Shown piece after piece: positions 1-8,388 of a stretch of DNA of 64,000 nucleotides. A program made the position numbers and the translations under genes. Positions within the stretch are counted from its first letter, which is position 1. Every line of letters begins with the position of its first letter. The notes under the pieces are model-generated. The model was not told the origin of the DNA, did no database searches, and was given only the letters and a program-made list of their open reading frames with translations. Source of the DNA: Phycisphaerae bacterium (GTDB lineage Bacteria; Planctomycetota; Phycisphaerae; Phycisphaerales; SM1A02); the NCBI GenBank assembly GCA_002716385.1, contig PBAX01000022.1:248001-312000 (forward strand), read 5' to 3'.

Positions 1-872
1 AGGCCTGCGAGCCACCACATCGGGGATTCATTGATCCTTGAGCCATGTGACCATGAGCTGAAGGAGGCCGCCAGAACAACCGGCAGGACCAGCTTCAATC
101 GGGTCGAGATATCGGATCTGAAGAAGATGCAGATGATCTGAAGACCCAGATAGCAGCCAGCTATGGAGGAACCGATGACGAGACCCTTGGCATAGAAAAA
201 TGGATACAGGAAAAGGACAACTGCACCGAGACCGGCATGCAGTATGCTCTTCTTGTGGTGTGCCGCAATCAGGAAGTACACGAGCAGCATCGCTATCCAA
301 AAGGAAAAGAGATCTGTGTCGAAGTAGCCTGCCATCGATCTTTCGTAGTAGTTGAATGCGACCGCACCGAGCATCGCCGATGTGAAGCCCCAGAGGGAAC
401 TTCCGAACACTCTGCCAAGAAGAACGAGTGGAACCGCCATCAGGCTGCCGAGAAAGATTGGTGCCCAAAGTAGAAGAGTCGGCGTATCCAAGGATGTCGT
501 CTTCATTAAAGCCCAGGAAAGAACATGCAGGGCTCCTTGGGAATTGAACAACGGATACATGTTGGGATTGTCCCCGTGTATGCCGTCGACATGCTGCTCA
601 ATCATTGCGCCATGAGTGAAGGCGTCGTGTGTGGTTGGCTGAACCACACCCTCCCATTTGAATTGGGGGACCGTTTCAGCCCAATCGATGTAGGCATAGC
701 GAATATACGAGGTCGCCCCCCAGGCGATGATCACAAGCAGGAGTGTCGCCCATGGACCATTGAAGCAATCCCGGGGTATGCTCAGCCATGAACGCCATCC
801 AATTTCACATCCGCTGGAATCCGATGGCAAATCGCTAGCCTTGCGATCCTGATTTCCATCGGAGGAAGACAT
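1..872 (-). CDS. pglB: PglB/STT3-family oligosaccharyltransferase, N-terminal part (cut by window edge)
   Basis: These are the first 290 residues of a GT-C membrane oligosaccharyltransferase; the rest lies beyond position 1. Family members transfer a glycan from a polyprenyl-diphosphate carrier to asparagine in N-X-S/T sequons on the periplasmic side. Visible landmarks are a first membrane segment at about 40-60, D83 in the loop motif HDAFTHG (matching PglB D56), and R178 followed by D185-T-D187 in ERSMAGYFDTDL, with the same R-to-D spacing as PglB R147/D154/D156. Residues about 133-200 line up with Campylobacter PglB from memory. The ATG follows directly on the TGA of the aminotransferase gene, so the two should be co-transcribed. 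The WWD signature and second half cannot be seen. An ArnT-like GT-C protein was considered, but the GYFDTD motif argues for STT3/PglB. The sugar and acceptors are unknown. Confidence 0.85.
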   Translation of the reverse strand, partial: MSSSDGNQDRKASDLPSDSSGCEIGWRSWLSIPRDCFNGPWATLLLVIIAWGATSYIRYAYIDWAETVPQFKWEGVVQPTTHDAFTHGAMIEQHVDGIHGDNPNMYPLFNSQGALHVLSWALMKTTSLDTPTLLLWAPIFLGSLMAVPLVLLGRVFGSSLWGFTSAMLGAVAFNYYERSMAGYFDTDLFSFWIAMLLVYFLIAAHHKKSILHAGLGAVVLFLYPFFYAKGLVIGSSIAGCYLGLQIICIFFRSDISTRLKLVLPVVLAASFSSWSHGSRINESPMWWLAG

Positions 873-2069
873 TCAGACGGTCCCCACTGTCGCATGGGAT
901 CGAACGTAGCTGACGATCGTTTCCACTACATGCTGTTTCTGTTCCATGCTCAACTCGGGATAGACCGGAATGGCGATTGTCTCGCGAGCCGCCAGTTCGG
1001 TCGCCGGTAGCGGCCCAGTCTCCTCCTTCAATCCACTGAAGCATTTCTGGCAATGCAATGGAACTGGATAGTAGACGTCATGACCGATTCGGTTCTCGAC
1101 CAGATGTGCTCTCAGGTCGTCTCTGATGGATTCCGGCACCCGGATGACGTACTGGTTGTAGATCTGATACGCGGGAGACTCGACAGCCGATGGCCTCAAG
1201 AGCGGCAGATCGGTGTCGTTGAAACTCATGCCTGACCGGCCTGCACCAGCCTCGTCGAACATCCGGTCATAGTCCGATGCATTGGTACGCCGGCCTTCAC
1301 TCCAGCTATCCAGGTGCTTCAGTTTGATATGGAGTATGGCCGCCTGCAGCGCATCGAGCCTTGAATTCAAGCCGACCTCATCGTGGTAGTACTTGGGTTC
1401 CATTCCATGATTTCGAAGCCGACGCATTCGATCCGCGATATCGGAATCGTTGGTCGTAACCATACCGCCATCCCCGAAGCCGCCGAGGTTCTTAGACGGG
1501 AAGAAGCTGAAGCATCCAAACCTGCCTCTTGAGCCGACTCGAGCACCGGTGACATCACGACAACCAATCCCCTGGGCCGCATCCTCGATCAATGGAACGT
1601 TGTTCTCGCAGGCCAGTGTCATAAGACCGTCGAGATCGACCGCCTGTCCAAACAGGTGGACCGGCATGATCGCCTTCAGATTCTTGCATCGCCCGATCGC
1701 CTCGGAAACCGTTTCGACCGTGCAGTTGTAGGTGGCTGGATCGATATCGCAGAAGATCGGCTTGGCGCCCAGTCGCCAGATGGAGCCAGCTGTGGCAAAG
1801 AACGTGTAGCTGGGACAGATGACCTCGTCACCTGGACCGATGTCGGAGGCCATCAACGCCAGAAGCAGTGAATCGGATCCACTGGCACAGCCAACGGCAT
1901 GTTGAGCGCCGCAATATTCGGCGACAGCCTGTTCGAAGTCCGCAACCTTGGGTCCCATGATGAACCATTGACTTTCGACGACGTCTCGAAGAATGGGCTC
2001 TATTTCATCTCTGATCGTGTCGTACTGAGCACGCAGATCGAGAAGTGGTACGTTGATTTCCTCGGGCAT
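873..2069 (-). CDS. DegT/DnrJ/EryC1-family PLP-dependent sugar aminotransferase
   Basis: This 398-residue protein belongs to the family that transaminates nucleotide-linked keto-sugars (WecE, PglE and similar) in the cytoplasm. The PLP-binding lysine is K193 in FFPSKNLGGFGDGG. The cofactor motif IEDAAQGIG is at about 161-169, and GSDSLLLAL at about 64-72 binds the phosphate. The length is normal for the family. The ATG has an AAGGA eight bases upstream. Its TGA abuts the ATG of the PglB-like gene, which suggests that it makes an amino sugar used in the transferred glycan. The exact substrate cannot be read from the sequence. A second member of the family in this window, ArnB, is clearly different, so this is not a duplicate of the Ara4N pathway. 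Confidence 0.93.
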   Translation of the reverse strand: MPEEINVPLLDLRAQYDTIRDEIEPILRDVVESQWFIMGPKVADFEQAVAEYCGAQHAVGCASGSDSLLLALMASDIGPGDEVICPSYTFFATAGSIWRLGAKPIFCDIDPATYNCTVETVSEAIGRCKNLKAIMPVHLFGQAVDLDGLMTLACENNVPLIEDAAQGIGCRDVTGARVGSRGRFGCFSFFPSKNLGGFGDGGMVTTNDSDIADRMRRLRNHGMEPKYYHDEVGLNSRLDALQAAILHIKLKHLDSWSEGRRTNASDYDRMFDEAGAGRSGMSFNDTDLPLLRPSAVESPAYQIYNQYVIRVPESIRDDLRAHLVENRIGHDVYYPVPLHCQKCFSGLKEETGPLPATELAARETIAIPVYPELSMEQKQHVVETIVSYVRSHATVGTV

Positions 2070-2204
2070 GGACAGGGTCCTTGAGGTAGAGGGAGTCTGC
2101 TAGCCACAGGACATCCCTGTGAATCCAACAAGCCATATTGTAGGCACTTATCAGCCCTCTCATGCAGATGCGTTGAGACCCCGCCCATCCGCGGATCCAA
2201 CATG

Positions 2205-2233
2205 AAAAAACCGCCCTCCAACTGGAGGGCGGT
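2205..2233 (-). terminator. Intrinsic terminator of the 936-residue secreted protein gene
   Basis: A perfect ten-base-pair GC-rich stem (ACCGCCCTCC with GGAGGGCGGT) with a four-base loop is followed on the minus strand by six T. It lies 26 bases after the stop of the gene ending at 2259, and it separates that gene from the aminotransferase/PglB pair. Confidence 0.9.
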
Positions 2234-2258
2234 CTGGGGCAATCAATCAGGTAGAGGC

Positions 2259-5069
2259 TCAATCGCAGTCATCGCAAGTCGAACCAGCACCGAGCCACTC
2301 TGTGCCTGGGAAGATGCAATCAGCCTCGGCAAGATCGTCGACACAAACTCCCGTGTTCTCATTGCAGCATGCGCCAGTCGGAGCCGCCGGGCAGGGATCG
2401 CAGCTCTCCTGCTCCAGAAGCCCGTCGATCAGAAGGTCCCAAACGGACTGGATGACTTCAGGAGGCGCTGTCTGGAACTCCGGAGGCCATCCATCTGGAT
2501 CATTTCTGTCCAGTTGGCAGAGATAATCACACACATTGACGCCATTTGGAACCGTGATGCCATTCGAACCGGGAAGACCATCATCGCTACCACCACCGTC
2601 GACGCCCCCTCCGAAGTCCGGAATATCATCAGGAAGGCCGTCGGCCGCCCCGCCGGCGGCATTGCTGGAGCCTCCGGTTGAGTTGCTATTGGATCCTTCG
2701 CCCAGATTGGCTGGATACCCCTCGAAGAAGCTGAATCCCGTTGCGGTCAGTAGCCCGTCTTCACCCATGGACCATGCGCCGGAAATTCGGTAGGCCAACG
2801 GTCCAAGTACAGGTGCTGCGGGTGCCGCTTCCTCGTCATCGGTGGCATTCGAATTCTCATTGTCGACAAGCTCGTCAGGTTCCTGATCTGCTTCGATACC
2901 CTCTTCGTCATCTCTCAATGACGGCCGGGCCTCTTCATCCGCCAAGGCCGGTGGGCCGCTTTCTTCAGTCTGGGCGGAGGATGCCTGTTCCGATCTGGCC
3001 ATTTCCCAATTCACCACTTGGCCACCATCATTCCAGATGATGTTGAGGTGACGATCCGTGGTGTAGGTTCCAATGCCGCCCAGTCTGGCGTCAATGGTGA
3101 CTTCCTGGCCGTTGTAGGTCAGATAGTCCCCCTCAAGGAAATTGCTCTGACCGATCATCCAGAACGCGATTCGATCGTATTCATCATTCGAGTGCCAGAG
3201 AAGATCTCCGGTCTGACCATCGCCATTCATGTCGCCTGTACCGACGATTTCCCAGTTTGCACCCGGAATCAGAAGTTCTCCAGTTGCCCATGTGAAATCT
3301 GCCGCGGTTTCCAGAACGTGGGGCGCCTGCAAGGACATTGTCCACGTACCGGTCGTACCGTCGTTTCGGTTCTGCCAGAGAATCGCATCGCGCCCGAATC
3401 GCTGTGTATTCGTCACAAGCTCCCAACCAATATCCGTAACCGGCATGGAGGCCTGAGCAAGTGTGATCCAATCCCCCGATCCCGGTGTGATCCCCCAGAC
3501 CCATGTGGATCCGGTAACGCTGTCCCACCAGAAGATCTCGGATTTACCATCATCATCAAGGTCCGCTACCGCAGGCACGAGGGTGTTCTCGACCAGAGGC
3601 AGATCCTTGGTCGTATCGATATGGCCATTCTTGAGAATCCAGATATTGGTTGAACCAATTGCTGGATTCCACCAGAAGAGATCCGGATTTTCGTCGCCAT
3701 TGAAATCGCCCGGCATGGCCTTCCATCCCGTACCTGGCAGAAGAATAGATTCCTCGCTTTCAGCAAAGACCATCTTCTTCGGGCCTCCTGTGAAGGCTTC
3801 GGTCGATTCAAGTGTGATGGTTGCACCGCTACCCTGACCATCGGGATCCGAAAGCGTGAATGTCGGTATTGAGTCGTATCCGCTACCGGGATTGAAGTCG
3901 ATTATCTCGCTGATTGGACCCCGTCTGCTCCAGCTGACTCTGAATGAAGCCTCGGAGCTGTTGTGGTTCGGCGCGTAGACGAGCCCTGTGCTCCCGTCGA
4001 AGTTCTCGAGATCCGCAAGCACGGCAGCATCCGTCAGATCGACGGTTTCATCATGAAAGAGCGGATCCGACGTGAAACCCTTGGTCGTGGAATCAAGGGA
4101 GACATGCATGATCTCGCCGCCTCTGTAGAAGCGGATCACGGGAGTCTGCGTGAATTCGATTTCATTCAAACCATTATTGTTGTCCGTGTAGTAGATGGTC
4201 GGCTGGGGGAATCCGAATGATTCCCACCACACATCTCCCAATCCATTGGTCTTGTTCTGATTGAAGTAGTAGAGATTTGGATCGGGGTTCTTTTCGGCTG
4301 GAATGGACTGACTAGAGGTGTGAAGCCAGTTCTCGGAGTTGTTGGGCACGTCGCCTGCTCTGAGAATGCTGGTGATCCTCCCGCTTCCATCCGTCAACGC
4401 GAGGATGTTTCCCATGTCGGGATCAGTGAGTGGATTGAAGCTCTGGACATTGATGCGAACCGCGCTGTTCGGTGGCCCACCGAGACCCGCGCTCTCGATT
4501 CTGAAGGCGGTAAACCAGCTTCGATTCGAATTGGCGGGATCATCTCCTGGAAATGGAGATACAAAGGCCGTGCCAGTCGCTCCCACGATGTCTGAAAAAC
4601 CTGTTCCATTCGCATTCCTGAGAGACGCAGCCATGCGGAATGAGCGGACGCCATGGTCGTCCAACGCTACGAGATTCCTGTCATACCCGCTTCCGGTAGC
4701 GGCAAGACGCAGATTGGAGATTTCGCCATTCACCTCGTAGGAAGCCGAAGCACCTGTGCCACTGGTTCCATTATTGTTGAAGATGATGTTGCCAGCTGAG
4801 TAATCGACGCCCTCATTGCCAGCCTCGAGTACCAAATCGTCTAGTGTGAAGTCGGACTCGATCAGATCGAGACCTGTCTCGGTCATGTAATGAAGTGTGA
4901 TTTCACCAGTCGAGGCATCATGCCTGATGATGTCGGCATGGCTATCAGGCGCGCAGTTGGCGGTGCCGCATCCCAGGTCGACAACAGAGACGGCAACGGA
5001 ATCGCCCAAGGCTGAAGCGCCTAGAAGAAGGCTGGTTGCCATGCATCCGATCAGGTTCAATCTGTTCAT
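2259..5069 (-). CDS. Secreted protein with FG-GAP-like repeats, acidic segment and Cys-rich 'TGACC' tail (paralogue 1 of 3)
   Basis: The 936-residue protein opens with a signal peptide (MNRLNLIGCMATSLLLGASALG, probable cleavage after about residue 22). The N-terminal domain starts with a 'DLG...PDSHADII' segment shared with the next two proteins. FG-GAP/VCBS-like calcium-loop repeats of the type GDFNGDENPDLFWW occur near 452-470, 497-520 and 608-640. A 'GSGYDSIPTF' element sits at about 390-400. About residues 690-760 are rich in Asp and Glu, followed by a Gly/Ser/Asn-rich stretch and a cysteine-rich tail (TGACC, then CxxCD at the end) at about 895-936. The ATG has GAGG six bases upstream. 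The gene is monocistronic by its own terminator. The function is unknown. FG-GAP-like repeats usually form propellers that bind ligands or partners, so a surface or matrix role is likely. Confidence 0.9.
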   Translation of the reverse strand: MNRLNLIGCMATSLLLGASALGDSVAVSVVDLGCGTANCAPDSHADIIRHDASTGEITLHYMTETGLDLIESDFTLDDLVLEAGNEGVDYSAGNIIFNNNGTSGTGASASYEVNGEISNLRLAATGSGYDRNLVALDDHGVRSFRMAASLRNANGTGFSDIVGATGTAFVSPFPGDDPANSNRSWFTAFRIESAGLGGPPNSAVRINVQSFNPLTDPDMGNILALTDGSGRITSILRAGDVPNNSENWLHTSSQSIPAEKNPDPNLYYFNQNKTNGLGDVWWESFGFPQPTIYYTDNNNGLNEIEFTQTPVIRFYRGGEIMHVSLDSTTKGFTSDPLFHDETVDLTDAAVLADLENFDGSTGLVYAPNHNSSEASFRVSWSRRGPISEIIDFNPGSGYDSIPTFTLSDPDGQGSGATITLESTEAFTGGPKKMVFAESEESILLPGTGWKAMPGDFNGDENPDLFWWNPAIGSTNIWILKNGHIDTTKDLPLVENTLVPAVADLDDDGKSEIFWWDSVTGSTWVWGITPGSGDWITLAQASMPVTDIGWELVTNTQRFGRDAILWQNRNDGTTGTWTMSLQAPHVLETAADFTWATGELLIPGANWEIVGTGDMNGDGQTGDLLWHSNDEYDRIAFWMIGQSNFLEGDYLTYNGQEVTIDARLGGIGTYTTDRHLNIIWNDGGQVVNWEMARSEQASSAQTEESGPPALADEEARPSLRDDEEGIEADQEPDELVDNENSNATDDEEAAPAAPVLGPLAYRISGAWSMGEDGLLTATGFSFFEGYPANLGEGSNSNSTGGSSNAAGGAADGLPDDIPDFGGGVDGGGSDDGLPGSNGITVPNGVNVCDYLCQLDRNDPDGWPPEFQTAPPEVIQSVWDLLIDGLLEQESCDPCPAAPTGACCNENTGVCVDDLAEADCIFPGTEWLGAGSTCDDCD

Positions 5070-5372
5070 TCAGTACCTCGCAAATCGCTTGCTTCAATCA
5101 GCCTCAAACAGGCTTGGAGAGCTGTTCGCCAACTCAAAATAATATCCTCTCCGCCATGCTTGAGCTGCTAGAGAAAGGATACTCCACCATCGGTTCAAAC
5201 CCATCAAAGGTGTCGATTTGGGCCTAATCAAGGGCCATATTGTTCCAATAATCCGGCCTGAAAGTCCATACAGCCCTCCAGAAGCCATTGAATCCGTACG
5301 GATGGAATAGCTGAACGGTTCAAAGACAGTCTGAAATGCCCGAGATGGGCCTCAGGAGCCCCTGAGTGAGGT
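5070..5372. other. Intergenic region between secreted paralogues 1 and 2
   Basis: This stretch of 303 bases holds no convincing gene. It must contain the promoter of the gene starting at 5069 (minus) and the 3' end of the gene stopping at 5373. A weak six-base-pair hairpin (CTCAGG/CCTGAG, 5351-5366) has no T-run, so I do not call it a terminator. I could not recognise a clear promoter. Confidence 0.6.
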
Positions 5373-8138
5373 CTATCGGAGGGAATCAACCCGGAATGGG
5401 CGAGAGGACTTGCCGGAGCCTTCAAGGCTGGAGCCCTCCATTCTCAACCGGTCAATATCTCGATCAAGCTGCCAGGTGAACCAGGGGCCGCCTCCGGGCA
5501 GTGACCAGCCGATCGTTGGGAACCACTGTGTTCTGGTGGCCCTTGTATCTGTGCTTGTCCAGTAGACATCCTGCTGGGCGTAGTGGCCTATGCCCACGGG
5601 CCTGCAATATCGAATATCGCCCGAGATGATGCTGCCATCCTGAGTGACGAACCCGGCCCCACCATTTGGAGCGGAACCGTCAATCTGGGAGCCGGATCCA
5701 TCCATCAGCCAGATGGCGGATCGGCCAGAGTCTCGGTCGAAGAGGAGAAGGTCCCTGAAGGCATTGCTGCCATCTGACTTCGGATGCCCCGCCAGACTTC
5801 CCGCACCGACGATTTCCCAGGAGGATTTTAATCCGATGATTCGATCTCCCTGGGAGTCTCGAAGATAGTCGGGATCCGACAGCCAATCCGAAGACGGTGA
5901 ATCGGGTTTGATCGACAGCTTCCACTGGGCGAGACTGCCTTCTTCAGGATCGATCCAATACACGCGATCGCCCTGATTGCGAGCGGCGTTGTTCGTGCAG
6001 GACATCGACCACCCCAGATCCATGACAGTTGGAAGAAAGGCCGATTCAGGACGAATCCAATCGGTGGAATCCGAAGATGACGAGTCAACGATCCAAACTG
6101 CATTCTGACCGGTCAACTCATTACGCCAGAGAACACAGCAACCCGGGCCACTCAAGCCCATCTTGCCAATGCCGCCAATTGCCCATGAGGTGTTCAGGCT
6201 CGGCAAGGCGGTGGCCTGCAACTGGCCCTTCTGGGCAAGGACCGCAGCGTCAGGACCAAGATTGATCAGGTAGGAATCGCCGGCATCGGGATCATGAAGA
6301 AGCAGATCCGCATGGCCGTCGCTGTTGAAGTCTCCATCCCCGTACACGTTCCAGTTGGAAAGATCATTCGCAAATTCCAACACATCGCCACCAATTATGC
6401 GTCGACCGTCATCACCGGGAACAGGGGTCAGTCGAGCACCTGATCCCGTGGCGTTCTCCGGCAGTTCAATGGAAGGCAGGCGATAGTAGCCGGAGCCACT
6501 TTGATGGATGATCGATCCCACGATCCGTCCTTGAGCAGGCTCACGGGCCTCGAGAATGGGCTCCGTCTTCGCCAGCTTGACCGGGCCGGATCCAGATGCA
6601 CGCTTTATTTCGAACGATGGCGCAGACGTCACGTCGTAGCCCTCGTTTGAATCATTGCGATTCGATATCGGGGGCAAGGCGATCAAGCTTCCGAACAACT
6701 GGATTCCAGTGCAGCTGAAGCCGCGGCCGTTGCCGACCGGATGCAATGTCCAGCCCGATGCATCCTCGGCCATGGCAGGATTGTCCTCCAGAACCCATCC
6801 GTATTGATAGGTCTCCGCACCATTCACCCCGACTCTTTCTTGAGTCATGTTGCCTGCCATGGGAATGGCAGAGCCCTTGGCATTGACGTAGATACCACCC
6901 TTGGCATCCGTTTCATATCGAATCTTCCAGCCGTTCACCCGCAAACCGTTGACATCCCGTATCTGGAAATAGCCGGACTTGTAACCCGATCCGGACGTCG
7001 GCTCGGTGCTGTAGGTCTCTGATTCGTCGACGTCCGCATCGTCATCCTGCGTGGAAACATCCTCGATCAAAGAGAGCGATTCAATCTCCTGATCATGCCG
7101 AACCTCCCCTTGGTTGTTCTGCAGTGACTTGTCTGACAGACGCTCGAATTCTCCAGAATGCTCCACGCCCATGGCATCGGCTTCGATCAGAAGATTCGCG
7201 ATCTGTCCGGGTGTGTCCGCAGCCCAGGGGAGCGACCAACCCGACTCCATGTTGCCTGTGGCAGGTGTATGGGCCAGGAAATTACGCCAATTGCCTGGCC
7301 TGTAAGCGAATGGGTTTAGAACGTCCCCTGTGATCTCCATCTCAGTGACGGTGTCTTCAATCACATTGGCCGCCAGCGGTGAATATCGTGAACTTGTCAG
7401 ATCTCCACCTGGTATGAAGCCAAGCGAGCCAATCCCTTCGCCGAATATCCTCACGACTAGTCGGGACTGTGTTGCTCCAGTCAGCGATGAAGGTATGGCA
7501 TAACCTGATCCGGGATGGACAATCTGAAGATCCTGATCCGCCGAACTCAGACCATGTTGCTGCAAATCGATCAGTGGATTCTGCCATGGATGATCCACGG
7601 GATAATAGGACCAGACGCCTGCTCGACCATCCAGTACAGCGGAGGCAGTGAAGCCGTGGCCTTCGGTGGAGGCCCCCTCTACATTGAGTGGCAGGGTCCA
7701 CATTCCGACTTTCATAGGGTTGGCAGGATCATCCTCAAAGGACTCACCTAGCAGCTCCACGCGAAAATCATCGCTGAGACGGCTCACAGGGATGTCGCAG
7801 ACCGTCATGCCCGAATCCGCGAGTGATCCACGTCCGTATCCGATGCCGCCATCAGCAATGTGTATATCGATAATCTGGCCGGAACGATCGTTCCGATCCA
7901 GGCCATCGGGTCCCAGATACTCCACGATCAGCCGTTGCTGGACATCATCCCAGATGATTCGATCGGCAAACCCATCAGGTGCTGGGGAAGAGGGGCTACC
8001 CAGATCGCTCAAGCAAAGGAGATGATCTGCCGCCTGAACTGGAACGCCAACACAGCCAATCGACCACACCGTTGTGATCATGGCCGATGCGACCAGTCGA
8101 GATACCGGCCACGTCAGATTCCTTGGAGTTCGCTTCAA
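5373..8138 (-). CDS. Secreted protein with FG-GAP-like repeats (paralogue 2 of 3)
   Basis: Read from a TTG start this is 921 residues. That start gives a classical signal peptide (MKRTPRNLTW..., hydrophobic core about 14-32, cleavage near VQA-A), and GGAGAG lies upstream. The longest ATG frame starts at 8219 and would put 27 non-signal residues in front. The N-terminus (CLSDLGS...PDGFADRIIW) matches the other two paralogues. An FG-GAP-like loop GDFNSDGHADLLL lies at about 598-611, and further degenerate repeats (DPEEGSLAQW, DRDSGRSAIWLM) follow. A 'GSGYYRLPSIELP' element resembles the one in paralogue 1. It has few N-X-S/T sequons and lacks the acidic segment and cysteine tail. The function is unknown; it is probably a surface or secreted structural or binding protein. 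Confidence 0.88.
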   Translation of the reverse strand: MKRTPRNLTWPVSRLVASAMITTVWSIGCVGVPVQAADHLLCLSDLGSPSSPAPDGFADRIIWDDVQQRLIVEYLGPDGLDRNDRSGQIIDIHIADGGIGYGRGSLADSGMTVCDIPVSRLSDDFRVELLGESFEDDPANPMKVGMWTLPLNVEGASTEGHGFTASAVLDGRAGVWSYYPVDHPWQNPLIDLQQHGLSSADQDLQIVHPGSGYAIPSSLTGATQSRLVVRIFGEGIGSLGFIPGGDLTSSRYSPLAANVIEDTVTEMEITGDVLNPFAYRPGNWRNFLAHTPATGNMESGWSLPWAADTPGQIANLLIEADAMGVEHSGEFERLSDKSLQNNQGEVRHDQEIESLSLIEDVSTQDDDADVDESETYSTEPTSGSGYKSGYFQIRDVNGLRVNGWKIRYETDAKGGIYVNAKGSAIPMAGNMTQERVGVNGAETYQYGWVLEDNPAMAEDASGWTLHPVGNGRGFSCTGIQLFGSLIALPPISNRNDSNEGYDVTSAPSFEIKRASGSGPVKLAKTEPILEAREPAQGRIVGSIIHQSGSGYYRLPSIELPENATGSGARLTPVPGDDGRRIIGGDVLEFANDLSNWNVYGDGDFNSDGHADLLLHDPDAGDSYLINLGPDAAVLAQKGQLQATALPSLNTSWAIGGIGKMGLSGPGCCVLWRNELTGQNAVWIVDSSSSDSTDWIRPESAFLPTVMDLGWSMSCTNNAARNQGDRVYWIDPEEGSLAQWKLSIKPDSPSSDWLSDPDYLRDSQGDRIIGLKSSWEIVGAGSLAGHPKSDGSNAFRDLLLFDRDSGRSAIWLMDGSGSQIDGSAPNGGAGFVTQDGSIISGDIRYCRPVGIGHYAQQDVYWTSTDTRATRTQWFPTIGWSLPGGGPWFTWQLDRDIDRLRMEGSSLEGSGKSSRPFRVDSLR

Positions 8139-8143
8139 AGTCG

Positions 8144-8149
8144 CTCTCC
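8144..8149 (-). promoter_or_regulatory. Ribosome-binding site GGAGAG supporting a TTG start at 8138
   Basis: GGAG lies seven bases before an in-frame TTG whose product begins with a proper signal peptide. The upstream ATGs (8219, 8195) have no comparable site. Confidence 0.55.
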
Positions 8150-8315
8150 AGACAAGTATCTGCTCGGCCTTCAAACGAACGGATGTCTCACACATCAGGA
8201 AGGTCGGCAACCCTTGCATGCGCTCGCATGCAGTTTCCGATCATAGCATGGCAACCAGTTAAGTCTCACGTGCAAAGATGCCATAAACCGAATTTGATGT
8301 GGAAACACACCGAGC

Positions 8316-8350
8316 AAAAAGAACAGCGGCGTGCCCGAAGGCACGCCGCT
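8316..8350 (-). terminator. Strong intrinsic terminator with UUCG loop
   Basis: The perfect eleven-base-pair stem AGCGGCGTGCC/GGCACGCCGCT closes, on the minus strand, a TTCG tetraloop and is followed by a TTCTTTTT tract. It lies 38 bases after the stop of the gene ending at 8389. The very stable hairpin suits a strongly transcribed gene. Confidence 0.92.
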
Positions 8351-8388
8351 GCGATTTCAAGAACAAACTGTTCTCAATCGGCAATCAC

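Noticed and set aside
1-872. ArnT, as a missing partner of the arn operon
   Set aside because: Both are GT-C membrane proteins, but the GYFDTD motif with preceding Arg and the HDAFTHG loop are of PglB/STT3 type; it is also 37 kb away and linked to another aminotransferase.
5351-5366. Hairpin CTCAGG/CCTGAG as terminator of the second paralogue
   Set aside because: Six base pairs and no T-run on either strand.
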